A stretch of 64,000 bases of DNA from Candidatus Promineofilum glycogenicum (lineage in GTDB: Bacteria > Chloroflexota > Anaerolineae > Promineifilales > Promineifilaceae), in contig JADJHJ010000026.1 in NCBI GenBank assembly GCA_016707605.1, positions 1 to 64,000 on the forward strand, given 5' to 3'. A model generated the notes under the pieces. It ran no database searches and had not been told where the DNA came from. It saw only the letters and a list, made by a program, of their open reading frames with translations. The position numbers and the translations under genes were made by a program. Numbering within the stretch: the first letter of the stretch is position 1; each line of letters starts with the position of its first letter. Positions 26,584 to 34,276 of this stretch are shown here, one piece after another.

Positions 26584-28046
26584 GTGAACGGAATGAGAAG
26601 AAGCATGATTGTCTTGTTGGCGCTGCTGGTTCTGGTGTTGGCTGCCTGTGGCGGCGCGGCGCAGGAGCCGGCGGCCGAGGAAGCGCGGCCCAGCCCACCG
26701 AGATGATGGCCGAAATGGAGCCGACCGCGGCGATGGATGAGATGGCCGCCGAGCCGTCGCCGATGGCCACCGAGATGATGGACGAAATGGCTCCGACCGA
26801 GGAGGCTATGGAAGAGATGGCCCCGACCGAAGAGGCCATGGCAGAGATGGCTCCGACCGAGGAAGCCATGGCCGAGATGGCTCCGACCGCAGAGGCGATG
26901 GCCGACGATGACATGGCGGCCATGGATCCGCTGATGCTCGACGGCACGGCCGCCGGTCTACGCGTGGCCCTCAACCGCCTGTTGGGTGAGCACGTCCTGC
27001 TGGCCGCCGGCGCCACCAATGCCGCGCTGGATGGCCGCACGGCCGACTTCGAGGCCGCCGCGGCCGAACTCGATAACAACTCGGTCGATCTGACTTCGGC
27101 CATCACTGCGGTCTATGGCGAGGAAGCGGGTGCGTCCTTCCTGGAGCAGTGGCGCGAACACATCGGCTTCTTCGTGGATTACACCACAGCCACGGCTGCC
27201 GGCGACCCCGACGGCCAACAGGCGGCAGTCGATGCCCTCGTCGCCTACACCGCCTCGTTCGCTGAGTTTCTGTCCGGGGCGACCGGCCTGCCGGCCGAGA
27301 CGCTGGAAGAGAACCTGCAAATGCATGTTCTGGGGCTGAAGGCCGTAGTCGATGCCCAGGCCGCCGGCGATGAGACGGCCCACTACACCAGCCTGCGCGA
27401 GGCCTACGCCCACATGGCCATGACCGCCGAGGCGCTCAGCGGGGCCATCGCCGGCCAGCAGCCGGAGATGTTCACCGGCGACGGCATGGCCTCGGCCGCC
27501 GGGCTGCGCGTGGCGCTCAACAACCTGCTGGCCGAGCACACCTTCCTGGCCGCCAATGCCACTGACGAGGCGCTCAACGGCAATACGCCGGGCTTCGAGG
27601 CGGCGGCCGCGGCGCTGGATGAGAACTCGGTCGAACTGGCCGACGCCATCACCTCTGTCTATGGCGAAGAGGCGGGCGCGGAGTTCCTGGCCCAATGGCG
27701 TGCCCACATCGGCTTCTTCGTGGACTACACCACGGCTTCGGCCGCCGGTGACGAAGCGGGCAAGGCCGAAGCGGTCGAGAACCTGGGCGGCTACATCACC
27801 GACTTTGCCGCCTTTCTGGCCGGCGCGACCGGGCTGCCGCAAGACGCACTGGACGCGGGCTTGCAGGAGCACGTGATGGGCCTGGCCACGGTCGTCGACG
27901 CCCAGGCGGCCGAGGACTCGGCCGCGGCCTACAGTGAACTGCGGACGGCCTACATCCACATGCAAGCCCTGGGCGACGCGCTCGCCGGGGCCATCGCCGG
28001 GCAGTTCCCGGAGATGTTCCCGATGGAAGGGACCAGCGAGGGCTAG
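26584..28046 (+). CDS. Lipoprotein with Met/Glu linker and duplicated helical domain (frameshifted)
   Basis: GTG 26584 follows AAGGAG at seven bases and encodes a lipoprotein signal (VLLALLVLVLAAC). After about 35 residues the frame hits TGA; one missing base near 26685 (in GAGGAAGC-GCGGCC) would restore it. The mature part continues to 28046, for about 487 residues in all. First comes a linker of repeated AMAEMAPTEE-type units, then two copies of a ~150-residue helical domain starting GLRVALNRLLGEHVLLA and GLRVALNNLLAEHTFLA and sharing HIGFFVDYTTA. The duplicated domain is unassigned. Its exterior position and acidic Met-rich linker would fit metal or ligand binding, but this is speculation. 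A strong terminator follows. Confidence 0.7.
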
Positions 28047-28069
28047 TCCTTCTCCGCCCCTGTGAGTAA

Positions 28070-28116
28070 GCAAGACCCGACCGGTTTCACGAAACCAGTC
28101 GGGTCTTGCTTTTTTA
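28070..28116 (+). terminator. Rho-independent terminator
   Basis: A long stem, AAGACCCGAC with GTCGGGTCTT and inner arms GGTTTC/GAAACC, is followed by GCTTTTTT. It ends the lipoprotein transcript at 28046 and sits between convergent genes. Confidence 0.9.
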
Positions 28117-28140
28117 GTACCACGAATGGACCGCTGATCC

Positions 28141-28812
28141 CTAGCGCACGATCTTGAAGTTGTACTGCGGATTCCCGAACGTGCCGAACAGTTGCAGCCA
28201 GATGGGCAGGATCATCTCCGCGCCGCGGGCCGAGGCCAGGCCGCCCATGTCGATGATGTCGCGCCAGCCGAAGCTGCGCAGGATGTCGGCCGCCTGGGCC
28301 TTGGCCGCCGCGTCGTCGCCACTGAGAAAGACGGAGTGGTCGCCGTCGGCCAGTTGGCGCGGGTTGACCATCAGCGAGGCAGTCAGGGTGTTGAGCGTCT
28401 TGACCACCCGCGCCCCCGGCAGCGCCCGCTGAATCTCCTCGGCCAACGACGCGCCGCCCTCGTAGGTCAGCACCGCCGGCGGCATCCCGCGCGAGAAGTC
28501 GAGCGGGTTGGAGATGTCGATCAGCAGCTTGCCATCGAGCGACGCGGCTAACGGTCGCAACACCTCGACCGACACCAGTCCGTTCAGAGCATTGACGATG
28601 ACCGCGCCGTGGGCCGCGGCCTCGGCAAACGTGCCCAGCCGCGCGTTCGGCCCCGCCCCGGCCAGCCACTCGCCCAGACTGGGCGCGTAGCCCTTCTTCT
28701 CGTCCACGTTGGCCGGGTCGCGCGTGCCTAGCACGACGCTATGGCCCAACTCGGCCAGCTTGCCGCCCACCGTCTGACCGACGATCCCCGAGCCGAGAAC
28801 ACCGATGTTCAT
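28141..28812 (-). CDS. NADPH:F420 reductase-like dinucleotide-binding protein
   Basis: This 223-residue protein has an N-terminal Rossmann motif, NIGVLGSGIVGQTVGGKL, and then LGTRDPANV, a pattern shared by F420-dependent NADP reductases and other NADPH:F420 reductase-like proteins. Such enzymes move hydride between NADPH and cofactor F420. ATG 28812 follows GAGGAAA. It sits in an F420 locus with an LLM oxidoreductase, cofC and cofD, which supports the call. Its promoter carries a consensus -35/-10 pair with a palindromic operator in the spacer, so it is probably under a dedicated repressor. The exact substrate could differ within this family. Confidence 0.8.
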   Translation of the reverse strand: MNIGVLGSGIVGQTVGGKLAELGHSVVLGTRDPANVDEKKGYAPSLGEWLAGAGPNARLGTFAEAAAHGAVIVNALNGLVSVEVLRPLAASLDGKLLIDISNPLDFSRGMPPAVLTYEGGASLAEEIQRALPGARVVKTLNTLTASLMVNPRQLADGDHSVFLSGDDAAAKAQAADILRSFGWRDIIDMGGLASARGAEMILPIWLQLFGTFGNPQYNFKIVR

Positions 28813-28832
28813 ATCTATTTCCTCACACAATG

Positions 28833-28888
28833 AGACAGGTCTGTATCGTGCTCGTCAGAGTATAATACAGACCTGTATCGTTTGTCAA
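28833..28888 (-). promoter_or_regulatory. Promoter with two palindromic operators
   Basis: On the minus strand TTGACA (28888-28883) and TATACT (28864-28859) are separated by 18 bases. The palindrome ATACAG-AC-CTGTAT at 28865-28878 lies inside that spacer. A second, near-identical site, AGACAG-GT-CTGTAT, lies at 28833-28846, with centres 32 bases apart (about three helix turns). The layout is typical of TetR- or MarR-like repression of the gene starting at 28812. No regulator gene is next to it. Confidence 0.8.
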
Positions 28889-28893
28889 GCAGC

Positions 28894-28977
28894 GGTGCGT
28901 CGCACTTTCTGGAGTGCGTCGCACCTTTCCGGGGCGCAACAAGAAGGTGCAACGCACTTCGGAAAGTGCGATGCACC
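28894..28977. repeat. REP-like palindromic repeat, family A
   Basis: Full element: GGTGCGTCGCAC, TTTCTGGA, GTGCGTCGCACC, a spacer of about 20 bases, then AAGGTGCAACGCAC and AAAGTGCGATGCACC. It starts six bases upstream of the -35 box of the reductase gene and ends just after the LLM oxidoreductase stop. Confidence 0.82.
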
Positions 28978-28986
28978 AAGAGCAAA

Positions 28987-29986
28987 TTAGTTATAACCGG
29001 TGCTAAAGATGTCGATCATCAACTTCGGGTCGCCCAGCGGGTAGAGGATGGGGCAGGTCGCGCCGCTGCTGATGTACTCGCGCACCTTGGCCTTGACCTC
29101 TTCCGGCGAGCCGCTGGCGGTGCACATCTGCACCACGTCGTCGGGCACGAGGTGCATGGCCCCCTCGATCTCCTCTTCCGTGGCCGGCCAGGTCAGCACC
29201 TGGTGGATTTCGTCCAGCAACTCCTGGCTGACGCCGCTGGCCTTCATCAGGTGCGGCTGCTGGCCCAGGTATTGCACCATCATCTTGCGGGCCATGTCCA
29301 GGGCGTGCTTGCGGTCGTTGTCCACGGAGCAGATGACCAGTTGCGGCCGGTCGATGTCGTCGATCTTGCGGCCGGCCTTCTTGGCTCCCGCCTCCAGCGC
29401 GTCCATCGCCTCGGCGTTGTAGCGGGGGTTGACCAGATAGTTGAGGCAGACGCCGTCGGCGATCTCGCCGGCCATCTCCATCATCTTCATGCCCGTCGCG
29501 CCGATGTAGATGGGCACGTTGCGCGGTTCCTTGCGGCCGTGGACCACGTCGAGCTGGATGCCATCCACGTGGTGGAACTCGCCGTGGAAGGTGACATTCT
29601 CCATGGCCAGCAGCCGCTTGCAGCACCTCGACCGTCTCGCGCATGGCCAGCAGCGGCTTGCGCCGGTCGATGCCCACCTTCTGCGCCAGCGGATCCCACC
29701 ACGCGCCGATGCCGCAGATGACGCGATCGGGGGCCAGGTCGTCGAGGGTCAGGAAGGTGGCCGCCAGCAGGCCGATGTTGCGGGTCCAGTTGTTGATGAC
29801 GCCGCTGGCGACCTTGATCTTCTTGGTGACGGCGGCAAAGGCGGCCATGGGCACGATGGCGTCGCGCACCAGGCGGCTCTCCGCCTGCCACACCGCCTCG
29901 AACCCCTGGGCCTCGGCGTACTGGGCCAGTTCCATACCTTCCTGCAACGAGTGAGCGTCTTGTAGATAGAGGGCTACGCGGTCCAT
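28987..29986 (-). CDS. LLM-class F420-dependent oxidoreductase (frameshifted)
   Basis: This is a luciferase-like monooxygenase fold protein, of the type that uses reduced F420 (compare methylene-tetrahydromethanopterin reductase). ATG 29986 (MDRVALYLQD) follows AAGGAG at seven bases. The first part runs to about residue 125 (AWWDPLAQKVGIDRRKP), where one extra base near 29615 breaks the frame. The rest continues to the stop at 28987 (PIYIGATGMKMMEMAGEIAD, PILYPLGDPK). Without the extra base the protein would be 332 residues, normal for the family. An internal ATG at 29604 exists, but a half-barrel would not work. It is part of the F420 locus. Confidence 0.82.
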
Positions 29987-30085
29987 AGTTTTCTCCTTGA
30001 ATTGAACAATGAGGAGCGGGGGAGCGGGGGGCAGGGGGGCGGGGGACAGCACCCCTGCTCCCCCGCCCCCCTGCTCCCCCGCGTT

Positions 30086-30832
30086 TCATTCTTCCCCCAC
30101 CCCGACTAAATACCCGTTATAAACGAGCCAATCACTCTCCGTATCCAGATCGAAGCGCAGGCCGGGGGCGGGGATGACGTGGGCGGGGCGGCCGCGGCGC
30201 TCGGCTTCGGCCAAATGAGCGTGGAAGCTGCCGGGGCCATAGTGAAAGGTGAAGTCGCCGGGCGGAGCCAGCAGCAGGGCGTTGGTGCCGTCCTCAGTTT
30301 CGTCGGGACAAACCGCCAGAAGAGGGGCTAGGGAAGAACGCTCACGCAAAGGCGCTAAGGGGCCAAGGCGCAAAGGCAGAGAAGAATAAGCTTGCCCTTC
30401 TTCCTTTGCGCCTTGGCTACTTTGCGCCTTGGCGTGAGCCTCTTCCGGCGGTCGGCGGTCGGTCGTCAGCGGGCGGACCATCGCCTCAATGTCCTCGGCG
30501 CGGGCAAAGGGCAGGTCGGCCGGCAGCAGCAGCACGGCCGTCGCCCCCTGGGCCGCGGCGTGGGCCGCGCCGCGGGCGGCGGCGGCGTTGAGGCCATCGG
30601 CGGCCGGCTCCAGCAGCACGTCCGCGCCGCGCCGCCGCGCCAGGCGCACGACGGCCGGGTCGCAGGTGACGACCAGCGTGCGGTCGATGCCCGGCGCGGC
30701 GCTGAGGGTCAGCAGCAGGTTATCGAGGAAGCGGCCGATGAGGTCGGCCCGCTCGTCGGCGCTGAGCAGGTGGGCCAGGCGGCGCTTGCTGTCGTGGAGG
30801 TGTTTGACGGGGATGATGGCGTGGGTGGGCAT
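30086..30832 (-). CDS. cofC: 2-phospho-L-lactate guanylyltransferase (F420 synthesis) with repeat insertion
   Basis: CofC activates 2-phospholactate (or phosphoenolpyruvate) with GTP for F420 assembly. Seen here: the start IIPVKHLHDSKRRLAHLL, the nucleotidyltransferase core LLPADLPFA near 110, and the family signature DGTNALLLAPP near 185. Between them lie about 40 residues (EEAHAKAQSSQGAKEEG onward) encoded by an inverted repeat at 30341-30446, so a mobile hairpin has inserted in frame. ATG 30832 has a TATAAT 11 bases upstream, giving a very short leader. The gene lies downstream of an island that separates it from cofD. Whether the insertion lowers activity is unknown. Confidence 0.9.
   Translation of the reverse strand: MPTHAIIPVKHLHDSKRRLAHLLSADERADLIGRFLDNLLLTLSAAPGIDRTLVVTCDPAVVRLARRRGADVLLEPAADGLNAAAARGAAHAAAQGATAVLLLPADLPFARAEDIEAMVRPLTTDRRPPEEAHAKAQSSQGAKEEGQAYSSLPLRLGPLAPLRERSSLAPLLAVCPDETEDGTNALLLAPPGDFTFHYGPGSFHAHLAEAERRGRPAHVIPAPGLRFDLDTESDWLVYNGYLVGVGEE
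30341..30446. repeat. Hairpin repeat, family D, inside cofC
   Basis: Inverted repeat with arms GCTCACGCAAAGGCGC and TTTGCGCCTTGGCGTGAG, each made of repeated CAAGGCGCAAAG words, with an AT-rich loop near AATAAGCTT. It lies wholly inside the cofC reading frame and adds about 35 residues without breaking it. Confidence 0.85.
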
Positions 30833-30978
30833 AGGTTGGCTTATTATAGCTGAAGATTTAACATGGAGGTGAAAAGAGGCTAAGATGTTTCAATGTCTTT
30901 GGAATGCCTGAAGAAATAGGAAATTTGGGCTATTGACCGGGTGGGGGGGGCTAAGGTTTATACTGAGGTTGATCTGGG

Positions 30979-31842
30979 GTGAAGAACAGAATGTCTATGG
31001 GATACCCTGAGCTTCAGGCCGTTTATATCCTTTGGAAACAGAACAGGGTTGGGGTCATGGTAAGTGGCAGCGATGTGGCAGCAGGTAGCGACATTGAATT
31101 AAATAAGTTGAGCCTACCCAGTGAACTGAGTAGATTGCTCGCCGATCCGATTATCGTCGTATACCCTGGCCAAGTGCGCACACAATTCACAGTAATACGA
31201 GGCGGCGACTACTGGAATGCAATTAGAGGTTTGCCATACAACTGTACTATCGGATTTGAAGTCCGGGACGATTTTACAGGCAAATGGGGCATGCTAACTG
31301 CCGGACATTGTATAGAAGATCTTGACCTTGCCATTGGCGCAAAGGTATACCATGATACATTGCTTATCGGCACTGTCTCCGGTTATGTGCGTAATGGCGC
31401 CACATCGTCAACTAGCCTAGGAATTGATGGAGCCGTTATCTTTTCGAGATCCGCCTCGACGGCACGGGATGACATAATTCATTTCGGACAGATTCGTGAC
31501 ATTACTGGTGCAGCCCCAGAAGCCCAACCGGGCTGGTTTCGCTGCATGACAGGCGCGACTTCCGGCAGTGTATGCGGCTATGTGACATGCACACATGGCA
31601 CATATCAAGATTCGGGCAATGGAAGATACTATAACAACATGCTGATGATAGACTTGCTTGTGCAAGGTGGTGATAGTGGCGGGCCCGTTTATCGAACGGA
31701 AGGGAATGAGAGTGCGTTGGTAGGTGGAATTGTTAGTGGCTATGTTCCTCCACTAACAAACTGCACCAATAGCAACGATACATCAGCCTCCAAGTGGAGC
31801 AATTTGAGCAGCTTCTTCCATCTAACGCTTGTAACCAAATAG
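30979..31842 (+). CDS. Trypsin-like (S1 family) serine protease, probably 5'-truncated
   Basis: This 287-residue protein has a chymotrypsin-fold catalytic triad: His in MLTAGHCIED near 112, Asp in GIDGAVIFS near 150 and Ser in VQGGDSGGPVY near 237, a spacing like that of streptogrisin-type proteases. Residues about 15-65 (QNRVGVMVSG, SLPSELSRLL) match the C-terminus of the adjacent META-domain lipoprotein (HNRVGLMVRP, SLPGELAQLV), so this is a pro-region. No signal peptide is seen and the GTG 30979 start lacks a ribosome site, suggesting the 5' end has been lost. The gene lies in an AT-richer island. Confidence 0.82.
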   Translation: MKNRMSMGYPELQAVYILWKQNRVGVMVSGSDVAAGSDIELNKLSLPSELSRLLADPIIVVYPGQVRTQFTVIRGGDYWNAIRGLPYNCTIGFEVRDDFTGKWGMLTAGHCIEDLDLAIGAKVYHDTLLIGTVSGYVRNGATSSTSLGIDGAVIFSRSASTARDDIIHFGQIRDITGAAPEAQPGWFRCMTGATSGSVCGYVTCTHGTYQDSGNGRYYNNMLMIDLLVQGGDSGGPVYRTEGNESALVGGIVSGYVPPLTNCTNSNDTSASKWSNLSSFFHLTLVTK

Positions 31843-31886
31843 TACACCGGAATCGACATCGAGAGAGTAACCAAGGATTAGTGGTT

Positions 31887-32984
31887 ATGTTCAATTCTCG
31901 GCGACGCATGCAGCTAAGCGTGATGATGCTGGTGTTGTGTACATGTGTAAGCTGCAATATGGTTTCACTTTCAGAGGTGGGAAACCCTATAACCACACTC
32001 ACAGGTGTTTCCCCCATAGAAGAGCGTGACAATCCGCTTGCCGGTACAAGATGGCAACTAGCCGCCATCAGTGAACAACCCTCTGCTATTCCAGCAGACA
32101 CTACGCCAGTGATTGAGTTCAGCAAAGACACGCTGGTATTCACCGCTGGCTGCAACAACGTAGCAGCTGGCTACTTCGTGCAAGGAGAGGAAATAGCCGT
32201 CCAGCCCAACGTTCGTTTGTTTGTCAACTGCCCCGGCGAATTGGGGGAAGCTGCTATGCTGCTTGAGAACACTTTTGACGCGGCCTTGAGTTCGTTTGAT
32301 ACCTTTACGCTGCAGGGCGAAGAGTTGACTATTCGCTATGCAACTGGAGAAATGTTTCTGCGCCGACTAAGCAACGTATCGTCCACAACTAGCGGAACTG
32401 TGACTCCACAACCAACAAATCCCGTTAGCGCAATAGGTGAGCCGACAATACAGGCGCTTCCGTTGGCGACACAGCTTCCTCCTAACCCAACAACTGTTGC
32501 TATCCTTATAGCAATGGAGGAGGACTCCCAAGCATTACTGACGTTTATGATCAGCACGCCAGGACTGCGGGCAATGTTCGGCGGAGTCTATCTCGACCAT
32601 CCATCAGGCGACCCGACTGATGTGACCGAGAGCCGAACAGTCCTTCAACTCGTCGCCACCGAAGACGAGGCCGCAGAAATCCGCGAGCAACTCCCCCCGT
32701 TGATTTTTCCCGAACGGCTACAGCTTCAATTGGTTTCATGTACAGAGGCGCACTTGCAAGGGTTGTACGAGCAGCTTCAGCAGTCACCGGAGATAGGCGA
32801 GTGGATGAGCGCGCTTGTTCTAGACATACGACACAACCGGGTTGGATTAATGGTCAGGCCTTCGCCAAACTGGGTTGAAGTGAACGGTCTGATCGACAAA
32901 TCCTCTTTGCCAGGGGAACTAGCACAGCTTGTCGGAGATGATTGCATTGAGGTATGGTCGGGCACGACCGAAGCAGAGGAGTAG
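31887..32984 (+). CDS. META-domain lipoprotein with protease-type pro-region
   Basis: This 365-residue protein starts at ATG 31887 after AAGGA, with a signal ending in cysteines (MMLVLCTCVSC). Residues about 45-165 form a META/HslJ-like domain (LAGTRWQLAAI, FTAGCNNVAAGYF, FLRRL). A Thr/Pro linker follows. The last 130 residues (LQLVSCTEAHLQGLYEQLQQ, HNRVGLMVRP, SLPGELAQLV) are similar to the N-terminus of the serine protease 44 bases upstream. The two genes probably derive from a family combining a META domain, a pro-region and a protease. It shares the island's AT-rich composition. Function unknown. Confidence 0.72.
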   Translation: MFNSRRRMQLSVMMLVLCTCVSCNMVSLSEVGNPITTLTGVSPIEERDNPLAGTRWQLAAISEQPSAIPADTTPVIEFSKDTLVFTAGCNNVAAGYFVQGEEIAVQPNVRLFVNCPGELGEAAMLLENTFDAALSSFDTFTLQGEELTIRYATGEMFLRRLSNVSSTTSGTVTPQPTNPVSAIGEPTIQALPLATQLPPNPTTVAILIAMEEDSQALLTFMISTPGLRAMFGGVYLDHPSGDPTDVTESRTVLQLVATEDEAAEIREQLPPLIFPERLQLQLVSCTEAHLQGLYEQLQQSPEIGEWMSALVLDIRHNRVGLMVRPSPNWVEVNGLIDKSSLPGELAQLVGDDCIEVWSGTTEAEE

Positions 32985-33079
32985 ATTGGACACGCCGCGG
33001 CTTATCTCGACGCGCCGCCGGCCTGCGCCCAACAGGAAATCACCATCGACCTGGTAGCTTCAGAATAGAAATAGAAAGC

Positions 33080-33162
33080 GGATGGCATGGATTGACGCGG
33101 ATTTTCACGGATAAGAGCACGCTTATCGGTGAAAATCCGCGCCAATCCGCGTCATCCGTGTT
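33080..33162. repeat. Hairpin repeat, family E
   Basis: Inverted repeat with arms GACGCGGATTTTCACGGATAAG-like and CTTATCGGTGAAAATCCGCG-like text; the loop is GAGCACG. It lies just downstream of the cofD stop and at the right edge of the AT-rich island. Confidence 0.8.
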
Positions 33163-33173
33163 CCATTCTTCTC

Positions 33174-34118
33174 TTACATCAACTCAACCGCAAACCCCAG
33201 CACTTCCCGCGCCAACCGCTCCCGCCCCGCCGTTCCCGACATGATGGTATCGGTACACAACAGTGCCAGCCCATCCTCGGCGGCCATGCCCGCGTCCTGC
33301 TGGTCATAGACGAAGCCGTCGATGAGGTGGCCGTAGTAGGCGGCCACGGCCGCCGCCGACGGCTCCAGCCCCATCTCGCCCATCATCTTGGCCGCCGGCC
33401 CCTTCAGCGCCTGCCCGGCGATGATGGGCGAGACGGCCACCACCGCCCGCGGCACGTCCTCCAGCAGGGCGCGGATGGGGTAGACGTTGAGGATGGGGTC
33501 GATGCTGACGAACGGGTTGGACGGGGCGATGAGCACCACGTCGGCCGCCTCCAGGGCGCGAATGACGGCCGGTGTGGCCCGCGCGTCGTCGGGCAGGGCC
33601 ACGCGCCGCACCGCCGGCTGCCAGCGCTCGCGCACGAACCACGTCTGGAAGGGCAGCACCTCGCCGCCGTCGGTGACGATCAGCGTCGGCGCGGGCTGGT
33701 CGCACATGGGCAGCACCGCCGGGGCGACACCGAACCCGGTACACAGGCGGCGGGTGACGGCCGTCAGTGACTCGCCTTCGTCTAGCCAGGCGCTGCGGGT
33801 CAGATGGGTGGCCAGGTCGAGATCGCCCAGGCCGAACCACGCCGGCCCGCCCAGCCGCGCCACTTCGTCCAGCGCCCGCCGGCTCTCCCCCGCCCGCCCC
33901 CAGCCCGTCTCGTCGTTGCTGACCCCGGCCAGGGTGTACGTGACCGTATCCAGGTCGGGGCAGATGGTCAGACCCAGGTGGCGAAAGTCGTCGCCGGTGT
34001 TGACGACGATGGTCAGGCGGTCGGGCGGCAGAACGCGGGCCAGCCCGTCGGCCAGCCGCGCCCCGCCGACGCCGCCGGCCAGGCAAACGACGCGGGGGGA
34101 GGGGGAGTCGGTAGTCAT
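33174..34118 (-). CDS. cofD: 2-phospho-L-lactate transferase (F420 synthesis)
   Basis: CofD joins the activated lactyl or PEP unit to the deazaflavin Fo, giving F420-0 or its dehydro form. The protein is 314 residues, normal for CofD/FbiA. Seen: VVCLAGGVGGARLADGL at the N-terminus, VVNTGDDFRHLGLTICPDLD near 40, IAPSNPFVSIDPIL near 200 and VAVSPIIAGQALKGPA near 230. These are the family's phosphate- and Fo-binding regions. A leaderless promoter (34125-34153) places transcription start at the ATG. It is separated from cofC by the protease/META island. Confidence 0.95.
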   Translation of the reverse strand: MTTDSPSPRVVCLAGGVGGARLADGLARVLPPDRLTIVVNTGDDFRHLGLTICPDLDTVTYTLAGVSNDETGWGRAGESRRALDEVARLGGPAWFGLGDLDLATHLTRSAWLDEGESLTAVTRRLCTGFGVAPAVLPMCDQPAPTLIVTDGGEVLPFQTWFVRERWQPAVRRVALPDDARATPAVIRALEAADVVLIAPSNPFVSIDPILNVYPIRALLEDVPRAVVAVSPIIAGQALKGPAAKMMGEMGLEPSAAAVAAYYGHLIDGFVYDQQDAGMAAEDGLALLCTDTIMSGTAGRERLAREVLGFAVELM

Positions 34119-34124
34119 GGGCGA

Positions 34125-34153
34125 ATTATCCGGCAGAACGGGCCGATTGTCAC
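34125..34153 (-). promoter_or_regulatory. Leaderless promoter of cofD
   Basis: On the minus strand GTGACA (34153-34148) and GATAAT (34130-34125) are 17 bases apart, and the cofD ATG at 34118 begins six bases after the -10. Transcription should begin at or next to the A of the start codon. Confidence 0.6.
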
Positions 34154-34170
34154 CCGCTGCGGAAGAAGAA

Positions 34171-34244
34171 AGAAACCGCAGATTACGCAGATTCCACAGA
34201 TTGAAGAAGGGTTATCCGCAGATTAGGCAGATTTAGCAGATTTC
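34171..34244. repeat. Family B repeat (direct-repeat copy)
   Basis: Words of the type CGCAGATTACGCAGATT and CCGCAGATTAGGCAGATT in tandem, the same wording as the family B hairpins at 40497-40664 and 63877-63946. This copy lacks the inverted arm and lies between divergent cofD and a lipoprotein gene. Confidence 0.75.
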
Positions 34245-34270
34245 CAGAAGAGAAGGGAAGCTTCTATAAT
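34242..34270 (+). promoter_or_regulatory. Leaderless promoter of lipoprotein gene
   Basis: TTCCAG (34242-34247), 17 bases, TATAAT (34265-34270), then six bases to ATG 34277. The -35 overlaps the end of a family B repeat. Confidence 0.6.
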
Positions 34271-34276
34271 CAACGT

